50,615 nt of DNA, taken from contig DDQN01000020.1 in NCBI GenBank assembly GCA_002342685.1, positions 1 to 50,615 on the forward strand, given 5' to 3'. Positions 23,845 to 32,701 of the stretch are shown piece after piece (the first letter of the stretch is position 1; every line of letters begins with the position of its first letter). A program made the translations under genes and the position numbers. The notes beneath the pieces were generated by a model, which was not told where the DNA came from, searched no databases, and saw only the letters and a program-made list of their open reading frames with translations. The stretch comes from Vibrio sp. UBA2441. Lineage in GTDB: Bacteria > Pseudomonadota > Gammaproteobacteria > Enterobacterales > Vibrionaceae.

Positions 23845-23861
23845 TTGGTGCGCATATTGCT
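23845..23861 (+). promoter_or_regulatory. Sigma54-like promoter for nasA
   Basis: TTGGTGCGCATATTGCT has GG and GC ten bases apart and a perfect TTGCT at -12. The -24 box is TGGTGC instead of TGGCAC. Transcription would start near 23871, 28 bases before the chosen nasA ATG and just ahead of its ribosome site. Confidence 0.6.
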
Positions 23862-23898
23862 ACAGAGCAATCACTCAAAAAGTTTTAGGATTGGAAGT

Positions 23899-26403
23899 AT
23901 GGCGATGACGCAATCAAGCGATGGATGGATTAAAACGACTTGCGCCTATTGTGGTGTTGGTTGTGGCGTAGAAGCGCGCCCAACATCATCAGGTGTACTT
24001 GAAGTGCGGGGAGACAAAAACCATCCTTCAAATTATGGCAAGCTCTGCACTAAAGGCATCGCCTTAGGCGACACAGTTATACATGATGGTCGGTTGCTCG
24101 CCCCAAGAGATAACTCCATTGGTGATGGACAGGAACTGGACTGGGATAGCGCCACACTAAAAGTAGCCGATAAGTTTACTGAAACCATAAGAAAGTATGG
24201 TCCAGATTCAGTGGCGTTTTATGTGTCAGGACAACTATTAACCGAAGACTATTATGTTGCGAATAAACTGATAAAAGGCTTTATTGGCACCAGTAATATC
24301 GATAGCAACTCTCGCCTTTGCATGGCATCTTCCGTTGTCGGGCATAAACGCGCATTCGGTTCCGATACTGTGCCTGTTTGTTACGACGATTTAGAGCAAT
24401 CTGATTTGGTGGTGATCACCGGTTCTAACTTAGCTTGGTGTCATCCTGTACTGTTTCAGCGATTGCGCGCCGCTAAGCAGACCAATCCGTCACTACAAAT
24501 TATTGTCATCGATCCACGAAAAACAGAAACCAATGCGATAGCCGATCTGCATTTAGATATAAAGTCTGGGGGCGATGTGGCGTTGTTTAATGGTTTGTTG
24601 CGCTACTTGTCTGACCAAGATTTCCTTGAACATTCATTTATCGAATCTCACACCAACCATTTCAGCCAAGCGATATCCGCAGCCCAAACAGAAACCGATG
24701 CTGAATCAGCGACAGGATTAACGCCAGAGCAGTTACAGGATTTCTATCAACGTTTCGCAAATACTGAAAAGGTACTTACCATTTATTCTCAAGGGGTCAA
24801 CCAGTCCAGCCAAGGCTCTGATAAAGTTAACAGCATTATAAACTGCCACCTAGCTACCGGAAAAATTGGAATTGCCGGAAGCGGTCCCTTCTCTGTAACA
24901 GGCCAGCCAAATGCCATGGGCGGACGAGAAGTGGGCGCCTTAGCTAATACACTTACCGCTCATATGGAGTTTGATAACTCGAATCACATCAACCTTGTTA
25001 AGGATTTTTGGCAAACAGAACAACTAACAACAACGCCGGGATTGAAAGCCATAGATATGTTTGATGCCATGGCAGAAGGTAAGATAAAAGCCGTATGGAT
25101 AATGGCGACCAACCCCGTTGTTAGCCTGCCTGACAGTGACAAAATAAAACAGGCGTTGAAGACATGTCCATTTGTCGTGGTCTCTGATTGTATTGCGGAC
25201 ACAGAAACCACCCGATTCGCAGATATAGTATTACCAGCACAAGGCTGGAGTGAAAAATCCGGCACTGTAACCAACTCTGAGCGCCGTATTTCACGTCAAC
25301 GTCGGTTGCTTCCAAGCCCCGGGTTAGCGAAACCAGATTGGTGGATCATTAGTCAGGTCGCCCGTAAAATGGGCTTTCATAAGGCATTTAATTATTTGCA
25401 TGAAGGCGAGGTATTCCGCGAGTATGCAAACCTTACGACTCAGGGGAATCAAGAGGGTCAACGTGATTTATCGTTAATAGGGTTAACCCAGTTAGACGAT
25501 GCGGGTTACAGCCGGTTGACACCTCAGCAGTGGCCGGTAAAAACCATCCAGACTGAGCCAGTTAATCAACGGATGTTTGAAAACCGCCAGTTTTATACTC
25601 CTGATGGCCGTGCGAACTTTGTTGCTGTACAGCATTGCGCCCCCAAGAGCAAAGTGAGCAGTGCCTATCCGTTGCTGCTTAATAGCGGACGCACCCGAGA
25701 CCATTGGCATACCATGACGAGGACTGGCCTGTCTACGCGTTTAGCTGACCACTCTCCAGAACCGTTCGTGCTTATACATCCCAAAACCGCCACGGCATTT
25801 GCTCTTAAGCATGGTCAGTTGGCAAACGTAGTTAATGCTCAGGGAGAGTGTCAGGCTCGGGTAGAAGTAACGCAAGATATCGCTCCGGGACAGCTATTTA
25901 TACCTATACACTGGAACAATACTACGGCAAAGAACAGTAAACCCTGTGATTTGATTGCGCCTTATACCGATAACCTCTCAGGTCAGCCAGAGTTTAAACA
26001 TACTCCTGTCACCATTGCACCCTGTCAATACCAGAGCACCGCGATATTTCTATCGAGAGAAGTGATGGACTTCAACGACATTGATTATTGGGCAAGACAA
26101 AAAGTTGAGTCTGGTTATTTATACCGGATGGAATCCAGACTATCGGCTTACGAGCTCGCCGTATTGCTCAAAAATAAGCAATTACCCAGCAGCGATCGTA
26201 TCGTTAGTTTTGAGTCAGGTAATAACGGAGATTTGCAACGCTTTGCCACCATAGCTCAAGATACATTATTGCAGCTCATTACCGTCCAGCCATATATCGA
26301 GGACTGGCAGGTTACTGACTTGATAGAAAGTTTCAACAAGCCATTCGACAATGACGCCGAACGGCAGTTTCTGAATCAGGAAAGAATTGCGAGTGTCGCT
26401 TAG
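23899..26403 (+). CDS. nasA: Assimilatory nitrate reductase catalytic subunit
   Basis: 834 aa from the ATG with AGGATTGGAAG before it. A longer frame to 23845 would start inside the sigma54 promoter and is less likely. N-terminal [4Fe-4S] site at C15, C18, C22 and C50 (CAYCGVGC ... LCTKG), then the bis-MGD molybdopterin domains with SRLCMASSV near residue 138 and the C-terminal dinucleotide-binding domain. It reduces nitrate to nitrite in the cytoplasm. The last about 110 residues contain no cysteine, so the C-terminal [2Fe-2S] domain of Klebsiella NasA is absent. No electron-donor subunit (NasC type) lies nearby. Divergent from cobA-nirBD; overlaps the convergent next gene by 4 bases. Confidence 0.93.
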   Translation: MAMTQSSDGWIKTTCAYCGVGCGVEARPTSSGVLEVRGDKNHPSNYGKLCTKGIALGDTVIHDGRLLAPRDNSIGDGQELDWDSATLKVADKFTETIRKYGPDSVAFYVSGQLLTEDYYVANKLIKGFIGTSNIDSNSRLCMASSVVGHKRAFGSDTVPVCYDDLEQSDLVVITGSNLAWCHPVLFQRLRAAKQTNPSLQIIVIDPRKTETNAIADLHLDIKSGGDVALFNGLLRYLSDQDFLEHSFIESHTNHFSQAISAAQTETDAESATGLTPEQLQDFYQRFANTEKVLTIYSQGVNQSSQGSDKVNSIINCHLATGKIGIAGSGPFSVTGQPNAMGGREVGALANTLTAHMEFDNSNHINLVKDFWQTEQLTTTPGLKAIDMFDAMAEGKIKAVWIMATNPVVSLPDSDKIKQALKTCPFVVVSDCIADTETTRFADIVLPAQGWSEKSGTVTNSERRISRQRRLLPSPGLAKPDWWIISQVARKMGFHKAFNYLHEGEVFREYANLTTQGNQEGQRDLSLIGLTQLDDAGYSRLTPQQWPVKTIQTEPVNQRMFENRQFYTPDGRANFVAVQHCAPKSKVSSAYPLLLNSGRTRDHWHTMTRTGLSTRLADHSPEPFVLIHPKTATAFALKHGQLANVVNAQGECQARVEVTQDIAPGQLFIPIHWNNTTAKNSKPCDLIAPYTDNLSGQPEFKHTPVTIAPCQYQSTAIFLSREVMDFNDIDYWARQKVESGYLYRMESRLSAYELAVLLKNKQLPSSDRIVSFESGNNGDLQRFATIAQDTLLQLITVQPYIEDWQVTDLIESFNKPFDNDAERQFLNQERIASVA

Positions 26404-26837
26404 CTGCGTGCCGGGTGATTAATAATATGGTCTTCCCAGTTAATCACCTCAATTTCATACACGACTTTACCTCTGACACTTTCGCCGGCAGCGTGCATTG
26501 AAGATTTTGAACCAGTAACAAGCGGGTGCCATTGTGGAAGGTCTTTTCCTTCGGCGAGCACCCGATATGAGCAGGTTTCTGGTAACCAGTTAAATTCCGG
26601 GATTTTGTCTCGGGTTAATTTGAGACACTCCTCACCGGATTCAAAGCGATTTGGATAATCTTTACAGCTGCAGGTTTTGCTGTTCAACCAGCTACAGGCA
26701 ACGTTGGTGTAATACACTTCGTCAGTGTCTTCATCCATGAGTTTGTGCAGGCAACATTTTCCACACCCATCGCATAAAGACTCCCATTCAGTCTCGGTCA
26801 TCTCTTCTAGATTTTTTGTTTGCCAAAATGCTTGCAT
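26400..26837 (-). CDS. ycgN: YcgN family CxxCxxCC cysteine cluster protein
   Basis: 145 aa, UPF0260/YcgN family. The N-terminal cluster LCDGCGKCC gives C22, C25, C28 and C29, followed by CSWLNSKTCSCKDYPNRF and CSYRVL, which supply further possible metal ligands. The WEDHIINHPARS tail is family-typical. Function is not established; a metal or Fe-S site is likely. Its end overlaps nasA by 4 bases head-on, and its start is divergent from a second, smaller protein with the same kind of cysteine cluster. Confidence 0.9.
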   Translation of the reverse strand: MQAFWQTKNLEEMTETEWESLCDGCGKCCLHKLMDEDTDEVYYTNVACSWLNSKTCSCKDYPNRFESGEECLKLTRDKIPEFNWLPETCSYRVLAEGKDLPQWHPLVTGSKSSMHAAGESVRGKVVYEIEVINWEDHIINHPARS

Positions 26838-26961
26838 CTTTACTCATTCACTTCTCAAAATACTGGGCGAGTTTTATACAGCTGTCTATGGTAAAGTGCA
26901 AGAAGTTATCCATGTTCTCTGCTACTATCGCGCCCTTATTTGTTCTATTAGGGTGACTACT

Positions 26962-27210
26962 ATGGATTGTCGATTAGGTTGTGGTGCCTGCTGCATCGCC
27001 CCCAGCATATCTTCTTCTATTCCTGGAATGGAAAATGGTAAGCCTGCGAACACTCGTTGCATTCAATTGAACGAAGAAAACCTATGTAAGCTGTTTGGAA
27101 AGCCAGAACGGCCTAAGGTGTGCCATGCCTTTAAAGCTTGCCCTGATGTCTGCGGAAAAACCAACCAACAAGCCTTGTTTAACATTCAGGAACTTGAACG
27201 TCTTACATAG
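26962..27210 (+). CDS. YkgJ family CxxCxxCC cysteine cluster protein
   Basis: 82 aa from the ATG at 26962, with AGGGTGA as ribosome site; the frame is open upstream but that part has no gene character and overlaps ycgN. The cluster at the N-terminus is CRLGCGACC (C3, C7, C10, C11), then CIQLNEENLCKLF and PKVCHAFKACPDVCG. This belongs to the zinc/iron-chelating YkgJ family, shorter than most. The role is unknown. Divergent from ycgN with 124 bases between, and ends in a bidirectional terminator shared with recR. Confidence 0.85.
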   Translation: MDCRLGCGACCIAPSISSSIPGMENGKPANTRCIQLNEENLCKLFGKPERPKVCHAFKACPDVCGKTNQQALFNIQELERLT

Positions 27211-27232
27211 TCTTCAAATTTTGGTTCGGATA

Positions 27233-27265
27233 ATAAAAAAGAGCATTTAACATGCTCTTTTTTAT
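27233..27265. terminator. Bidirectional terminator between ykgJ-like gene and recR
   Basis: AAAAAAGAGCATG-type stem: AAAGAGCAT and ATGCTCTTT flank a short loop, with A-run on one side and T-run on the other, so it can end transcripts from both converging genes. Confidence 0.85.
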
Positions 27266-27864
27266 TATAATTTCTGCCGGCCTAATAAGGAGTGCGAAAG
27301 CGTTGTTCCATCCACCAGCTCTAGCTCTCCGCCTACTGGAACACCATGAGCAATTCGGCTTGCATTGACTTTGTGTACATGACACAACTCAGCGATATAG
27401 TGGGCTGTTGCCTCACCTTCCACTGTTGGGTTGGTTGCCAAAATCACCTCATTGATATCACCGCGTTGAAGGCGAAAGTCCAATGTATCTAAGCCAATAT
27501 CACTTGGCCCTATACCATCTAAAGGCGACAAGTGTCCCATGAGCACAAAATATCGACCAGAAAACTGTCCTGTCGCTTCAACGGCGGCAATATCTGCCGG
27601 GCTTTCAACCACACACAACAACCCATTTTCTTGTCGTTTAGGGTTGGTACATATATGACAGGTTTCTTCTTCGGTAAATGTTCGGCATTCATTGCAGTGG
27701 CCTATCTCGGTCATTGCTTTAGATAATGCATCAGCGAGCTGTAAGCCACCCTTTCTATTGCGCTGTAACAAATGAAAGGCCATACGTTGTGCTGACTTGG
27801 GGCCAACCCCAGGCAGACATCGTAAGGCCTCCATCAATTGCTCCAGCATATGACTGGTACGCAT
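27265..27864 (-). CDS. recR: Recombination protein RecR
   Basis: 199 aa. Helix-hairpin-helix region LRCLPGVGPKSAQRMAFHLL, a four-cysteine zinc motif (CNECRTFTEEETCHIC), and a Toprim domain (CVVESPADIAAVEATGQF ... YFVLMGHLSPLDGIGPSDIG). It loads RecA with RecFO at gaps. Third gene of dnaX-ybaB-recR, 15 bases after ybaB. Length is as in E. coli (201). Confidence 0.97.
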   Translation of the reverse strand: MRTSHMLEQLMEALRCLPGVGPKSAQRMAFHLLQRNRKGGLQLADALSKAMTEIGHCNECRTFTEEETCHICTNPKRQENGLLCVVESPADIAAVEATGQFSGRYFVLMGHLSPLDGIGPSDIGLDTLDFRLQRGDINEVILATNPTVEGEATAHYIAELCHVHKVNASRIAHGVPVGGELELVDGTTLSHSLLGRQKL

Positions 27865-27879
27865 AAATTTCTCTGATTT

Positions 27880-28212
27880 TTAGAACGGCATTTTCATGCC
27901 TGGTGGTAATTGCATACCGCCAGTCACTGAGCCCATTTTCTCTTTTTGAGTTTCTTCAACTCGGCGAGCTGCATCATTAAATGCCGCTGCAATTAAATCT
28001 TCCAGCATTTCTTTGTCGTCTTCCATCAAGCTCTCATCGATGTTTACACGACGAACGCTGTGAGATCCTGTGATCGTAATTTTAACAAGACCTGCGCCGG
28101 ACTCACCCGTCACTTCCATATTAGCAATTTCTTCTTGCATTTTTTGCATACGATCTTGCATCTGCTGGGCTTGTTTCATTAGGTTGCCCATACCGCCTTT
28201 TCCACCAAACAT
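27880..28212 (-). CDS. ybaB: YbaB/EbfC nucleoid-associated protein
   Basis: 110 aa, forming dimers that bind DNA. The coiled N-terminus MKQAQQMQDRMQKMQEEIA and the core VKITITGSHSVRRVNIDESL are typical. Position between dnaX and recR is the standard arrangement. The N-terminus is Gly/Met-rich (MFGGKGGMGN). Its exact role in nucleoid order or recombination is not settled. Confidence 0.96.
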   Translation of the reverse strand: MFGGKGGMGNLMKQAQQMQDRMQKMQEEIANMEVTGESGAGLVKITITGSHSVRRVNIDESLMEDDKEMLEDLIAAAFNDAARRVEETQKEKMGSVTGGMQLPPGMKMPF

Positions 28213-28313
28213 TCTATATCTCTCTGGTTTACGTTTGTTTCAAATTATACTCAATGAGCATCTCGAAGTGCTTTGAGTATACAATGGGGTTAAAGTCAGA
28301 AGAGTTCAACCCT

Positions 28314-30485
28314 TTAAATTGGTCTAACACTATCACTATCAAGCTCTGCTGCAAATCGTGCTTGTATAAACTGCACGTTTGGATCACTTTCTAATGCGGA
28401 ATGTGCCGCCTGAAGTTTTTCCTGATACAGCGACTCTCTCAGTTCTAGCGGCGTCTGTCCTTTGGTACTGATCTCTACCGTGAGATGGCATTGCTCTCCA
28501 AGACTTTGATTTAACGCTTGTAACAGTTCATTTTGCGCTTTATCGGTATTCAAATGAGCTTGCTGGGCGCGTAAAAACAGCTCAATGGTTGAACCTTGCT
28601 TTGAATACGCTGAGTTTAATGCGAGTTGCTCTACCAGTTTAGCAATCTCTAAGGTGTTAATAAGTGCAGCCCACGTGTCTTTCTCAATGGATTCATTGAC
28701 CAACTGCGTCGTCATCTCGGCAGTTTTAGTATGCTCTAACGCTTGCTTTAGCTGTGAAGGTGTTAGGTCATTCTTCTCGTCAATGACTTCAACCTTGCTT
28801 GCTCTCCATTGATAAGGCTGGTTCTCTTCAGGCTTTTCCTGACTGCTCGCAATCACTTCACTATGAGGCATAGCTTTGGCACTGCCATGTTGTTGAGCGA
28901 CACGATCTAACACATTGTTTGACAATGCCGCTTTAGGCTTTTTTGTGCTGTCCCCACCTGTATTCGAGGCGACATTGGCTCTTTTTGAACGCAATTGATG
29001 TCGTAGACCCGCTTTTTTCGCCGTCATTGGTTGAGTTGTCACTGCAGCGGGTGCGTTTCCACGCTGGGATACCTGCTGGTACTCTGTCGTGTCCGGTAAC
29101 GCATACGGCTCTTGCTCATAATCGTGTGCCATTACGGGATAATCATCTTCAGTTGGAAGAGGTGGTTGCTCTGTTACTGCGCTACTGGCTGGTTGTGTAT
29201 TAACAGCTGGTGCAACGGAAACGGGCTGTGCTGTTGGCATAATGGCTGGTGCAGAAGCAACGGATTTTTCCGTGTTAGCCGTAGTTTGAACAGAGTTGAC
29301 AGCAACCGGTGCGGATTGAGGAACAGGTGATTGCGCTGTTGATTGCACTACTGATTGTTGAACGGGCTGATTGGTATCAATCGCTGTTGCGACATTCACT
29401 TTCACCGGACGAAATGCGATCATACGTAACACGGTCATTTCTAACCCAGTTCGCTCTGTCGGAGCAAATGGCAGATCTTGACGACCTTTTAGCGCAATTT
29501 GGTAGTAGAGCTGAACATCTTCCGGAGACAGATGCTGACTCAGTAATGTAATTCGCTCGGCATCCGGTTTTGTTTTATCCAGAGTAGAAGGCAAAGCCTG
29601 ATACATGGCAATGCGGTGTAACTGACTGGCCAATTCCTGTAGCAGGATATCCCAATCGACACCATTACTTGCTAGCTCTTGAATCACAGCCATAGCGGTT
29701 TGAGCCTGTTTGCTACCAATCGCTTCGAGCAGATATATCGCTTGATCGGTATCGAGCGTGCCTAACATCGTTGACACAGTGTCGACATTCACACTGCCAT
29801 TACCAAGCGCAATGGCTTGATCAGTCAAACTCAGCGCGTCCCGCATACTTCCATCAGCAGAATGCGCAATCATTCCGAGCGCTCTCTGCTCTGCGGTAAC
29901 GTTTTCGTGTCCGAGTATAAAATTAAGTTGCTCGTGAATATTATCTACACTGATTGGTTTCAGATGAAACTGCAAACAGCGAGACAGTATAGTCACAGGC
30001 AATTTTTGAGGATCGGTCGTCGCCAGCAGAAATTTTACATATTCTGGTGGCTCTTCTAAGGTTTTGAGCAGCGCATTAAAGCTATGCCTGGAAAGCATAT
30101 GAACTTCATCAATAAGATAAACTTTAAAGCGCCCTCTGGCAGGCTTATATTGAACGTTGTCTAATAGTTCACGCGTATCTTCCACTTTTGTTCGGGAAGC
30201 GGCGTCTATTTCCAACAGATCGACAAATCGTCCTTCATCGATCTCTTTACAGGCATCACACTGACCACATGGCGTCGCAGTAATACCTGTTTCGCAGTTA
30301 AGTCCTTTAGCAAATAAGCGACCGATGGTGGTTTTTCCTACGCCCCTCGTACCACTAAACAGATACGCATGATGCAGTTTATTTTGGCTTAATGCATTTT
30401 CCAATGCGGTTAATACATGTGCCTGTCCTACAACCTGTTTAAACTGGTTAGGACGCCACTTTCGCGCTAATGCTAAATAACTCAT
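28314..30485 (-). CDS. dnaX: DNA polymerase III subunits tau and gamma
   Basis: 723 aa full-length tau. AAA+ clamp-loader ATPase with Walker A GTRGVGKTT near residue 45, a zinc module (CETG...CGQCDAC) and Walker B LIDEVHML. Then a long Gln/Pro/Ala/Val-rich variable linker (about 370-480), and the C-terminal domains IV-V that bind DnaB and the polymerase. A slippery A_AAA_AAG at codons 514-516 (28938-28944), followed in the -1 frame by Ala and stop, predicts a 517-aa gamma. The gene follows apt and precedes ybaB-recR as in E. coli. Confidence 0.97.
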   Translation of the reverse strand: MSYLALARKWRPNQFKQVVGQAHVLTALENALSQNKLHHAYLFSGTRGVGKTTIGRLFAKGLNCETGITATPCGQCDACKEIDEGRFVDLLEIDAASRTKVEDTRELLDNVQYKPARGRFKVYLIDEVHMLSRHSFNALLKTLEEPPEYVKFLLATTDPQKLPVTILSRCLQFHLKPISVDNIHEQLNFILGHENVTAEQRALGMIAHSADGSMRDALSLTDQAIALGNGSVNVDTVSTMLGTLDTDQAIYLLEAIGSKQAQTAMAVIQELASNGVDWDILLQELASQLHRIAMYQALPSTLDKTKPDAERITLLSQHLSPEDVQLYYQIALKGRQDLPFAPTERTGLEMTVLRMIAFRPVKVNVATAIDTNQPVQQSVVQSTAQSPVPQSAPVAVNSVQTTANTEKSVASAPAIMPTAQPVSVAPAVNTQPASSAVTEQPPLPTEDDYPVMAHDYEQEPYALPDTTEYQQVSQRGNAPAAVTTQPMTAKKAGLRHQLRSKRANVASNTGGDSTKKPKAALSNNVLDRVAQQHGSAKAMPHSEVIASSQEKPEENQPYQWRASKVEVIDEKNDLTPSQLKQALEHTKTAEMTTQLVNESIEKDTWAALINTLEIAKLVEQLALNSAYSKQGSTIELFLRAQQAHLNTDKAQNELLQALNQSLGEQCHLTVEISTKGQTPLELRESLYQEKLQAAHSALESDPNVQFIQARFAAELDSDSVRPI
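28938..28944 (-). promoter_or_regulatory. dnaX: Programmed -1 frameshift heptamer in dnaX
   Basis: Minus-strand A_AAA_AAG, in register: zero frame ACA AAA AAG CCT AAA, codons 514-518. After a -1 slip the next codons are GCC and TAA, so gamma ends one residue past the site. A GGTGGGG word lies about 7 bases upstream, a possible internal anti-SD stimulator. A hairpin (CATTGT, loop CAA, ACAATG) begins 10 bases downstream. This matches the E. coli dnaX arrangement. Confidence 0.88.
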
Positions 30486-30509
30486 TCAATATTTCCAAAA
30501 AGTACTGGA

Positions 30510-31055
30510 TTAATGGCCTTCGAAATCACAAATACTATATACGTTTATACCTAAAGCTTCTAAACGTTTGTCTCCACCAATTTCTGGAAGATTGATAACG
30601 AACGCAGCATGATCTACTTCACCACCAAGCTGACGAATCAGTTTTGTCGTTGCTTCAATGGTGCCGCCTGTCGCTAGCAGATCATCAACAACAAGTACTT
30701 TGTCGCCTTCTGAAATCGCATCAACATGGATTTCCAAGATATCTGTACCGTATTCCAGTTCGTAAGACTGAGCTACTGTTTCTCGTGGCAATTTTCCAGG
30801 TTTTCTTACAGGAACAAAACCAAGACCCAATTCTAATGCTAAAGGAGCGCCAAACAGGAACCCTCGAGCTTCTGTACCAACAATTTTGGTAAAACCTTGA
30901 TCTTTGTACTTATCTACAAGCAACTGAATCGTAGCTTGGTAGGCGGTTGCATCTTCCATAAGACTAGTAACGTCACGGAATAAAATCCCTGGTTTTGGAT
31001 AGTCTGCAATTGATTTAATACTTGATTTAATAAATGAGATTGTTTCAGTTGTCAT
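30510..31055 (-). CDS. apt: Adenine phosphoribosyltransferase
   Basis: 181 aa. It converts adenine and PRPP to AMP (purine salvage). The PRPP-binding motif VLVVDDLLATGGT is near residue 121, with the N-terminal YPKPGILFRDVTSL and the EARGFLFGAPLA block typical of Apt. It lies 24 bases before dnaX and likely shares its transcript. Length is normal. Confidence 0.97.
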   Translation of the reverse strand: MTTETISFIKSSIKSIADYPKPGILFRDVTSLMEDATAYQATIQLLVDKYKDQGFTKIVGTEARGFLFGAPLALELGLGFVPVRKPGKLPRETVAQSYELEYGTDILEIHVDAISEGDKVLVVDDLLATGGTIEATTKLIRQLGGEVDHAAFVINLPEIGGDKRLEALGINVYSICDFEGH

Positions 31056-31179
31056 AATTGTTTATTTGTTCTGGTGCTCGCGTTTCTGTATACCAATTTG
31101 ATTTTATTATTATTCAAGTTAAGTAAACGCTAATAAATTGTCGCCTTAATCAGTTTGTATAACTAAAATTAAAACGCAC

Positions 31180-31211
31180 AAAAACAAATGCCCACTCCGA
31201 AGAGTGGGCAC
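31180..31211 (-). terminator. UUCG-capped terminator downstream of the RssB-like gene
   Basis: On the minus strand TGCCCACTC, a TTCG tetraloop, then GAGTGGGCA, followed by TTTGTTTTTG. A very stable intrinsic terminator. It sits about 138 bases past the regulator's stop, leaving a long 3' untranslated tail, or a short transcript of its own. Confidence 0.85.
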
Positions 31212-31348
31212 ACTTCCTCATTATGTTAGTGATTTTCTCTCTCTTGAGCAACAATGGAAAGAGAAGCAAACGTTCAAATAGGCTTTCACTCACTAAAAAC
31301 CCGACTGTTGGCACAAAATTCAACCATTTTTAAATCTATTGAGGGGGG

Positions 31349-32455
31349 TTATTTGTTAATTGGTCTAATTTCAAGACTAAAATGACTCACACCAATGTTC
31401 GCAATCGTAAGTTTCGCACCATTAATAAACGACAGATTTTCTACCATGCTATTTTTTGCACCACCCTCACCAAGGATATCACCAGGCTTTATATGAGAGT
31501 TTCGCTCCCCTTCACTCCACACTGCCTCTAGCCCGGCTGGAATAATAGTCGTAGTACCATCCGTCATATCGGCAATACCAAACATTGCACGAACAGGGGA
31601 AGCGCACTCTATACACTTTATGCCTCGTTCAACATGCTCACTAAATTCTCTAAGTCTGGTTGTAGAAAACTCTAAATTACGCAAACAATCATTGAACAAA
31701 GCCCTTACTAACAACGCACTGCCGACACCACAATCATCATCTGACGTAGAATCTACAAGATAGAAAGCAAACTGGCCATCAATTAGCCATGCGTAATCAA
31801 ACACCAATGGTAAAGATTCTAACGATTGAAGTAGATTATAACTACACTGCCAGTCCCCCTGTTTCGTATCCCGTTCAGGTAAGAGTGCCGTCAATAACTC
31901 GTTCGCAGCATTAGGGTTTTCTTTGAGATAATTGAGATGCCAGTGCAGCTCATTGTCTTCAGGAATGTCCCCTTCTTCGCCAACTCTAAACCATTGACTG
32001 GAAAAGTCCCTGGCAGTGGCGTTATGATTGTGCTGCTGCTCTTCCTGAAGCGTATTATTAATTGCTGATGTCAAATATGTTGGCTTAGTAATAGGCTTGG
32101 TTAAAAAGTCCTTAATACCGAATCGTAGCGCTCGGGCGACATCAGACATGTCATCCGTTGCAGATACTACAATCATAGGAATATCCGGGTATTCCCAACT
32201 CACTTCTTCAGCAAACTCAATACCATCCAATATCGGCATTGAAATATCGCACACTATAAGATCTGGTACATGGTTTCGTAATTGCTGCAATCCGTCTAAT
32301 CCGTGTTCAGCTTCTACAACGATATAGCCCTCTTTATTTAGTAATACAGATATAAAACGACGAAAAACTGGATCATCATCCACCAGCATAATCGTCTTAT
32401 GTTCTAGTTCGTTTTCTCTCGCCAAAACTGCAGCATCGGCATTGCTAGTAACCAT
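31349..32455 (-). CDS. RssB-like response regulator with PP2C-like output
   Basis: 368 aa from the ATG with AGGTGAGG 6 bases upstream; a GTG 12 bases earlier lies inside that ribosome site. The receiver domain covers about 20-135, with acidic pocket VDDD (26-28), phospho-acceptor D70 (CDISMPILDG) and K120 (LTKP). The rest looks like the degenerate PP2C-type domain of RssB, the adaptor that hands sigma-S to ClpXP; no HTH or kinase domain is seen. The PP2C metal motifs are not recognisable, so catalysis is unlikely. Control of RpoS is a family-based guess. Divergent from a LysR gene. Confidence 0.75.
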   Translation of the reverse strand: MVTSNADAAVLARENELEHKTIMLVDDDPVFRRFISVLLNKEGYIVVEAEHGLDGLQQLRNHVPDLIVCDISMPILDGIEFAEEVSWEYPDIPMIVVSATDDMSDVARALRFGIKDFLTKPITKPTYLTSAINNTLQEEQQHNHNATARDFSSQWFRVGEEGDIPEDNELHWHLNYLKENPNAANELLTALLPERDTKQGDWQCSYNLLQSLESLPLVFDYAWLIDGQFAFYLVDSTSDDDCGVGSALLVRALFNDCLRNLEFSTTRLREFSEHVERGIKCIECASPVRAMFGIADMTDGTTTIIPAGLEAVWSEGERNSHIKPGDILGEGGAKNSMVENLSFINGAKLTIANIGVSHFSLEIRPINK

Positions 32456-32701
32456 ATAAAACCTCACCTATCTGAGTCTGGGGACATCACTATTGTTTTT
32501 CTTATTCCCCTATAAAAGGTAGTTGCCAATCCTAATTTATACAACATATGCTACTGCGGCAATTTTATTAATATATTAATCATCAGTCAAATTTACCAAC
32601 TTTGTTAGAAAACAGGGCCACATATTGATACAAAGCAAAATATGTATAACTACTTAGGGTTAAATTGACCGGATTCATACATCGGAAGTCTGTATTATTT
32701 G

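Noticed and set aside
23845..23898. Longer N-terminus for NasA
   Set aside because: It would begin inside the sigma54-like element with TTG and no ribosome site. The ATG at 23899 has AGGATTGGAAG ahead.
26725..26961. Longer N-terminus for the YkgJ-like gene
   Set aside because: The extra 79 residues are antisense to ycgN, have no family character, and the inner ATG has a proper ribosome site.
29006..29030. Second run of six A on the dnaX sense strand (GCG AAA AAA GCG) as a frameshift site
   Set aside because: The run is out of register for a tandem -1 slip: the P-site tRNA would re-pair on GAA. The site at 28938-28944 is in register and has the immediate -1 stop.
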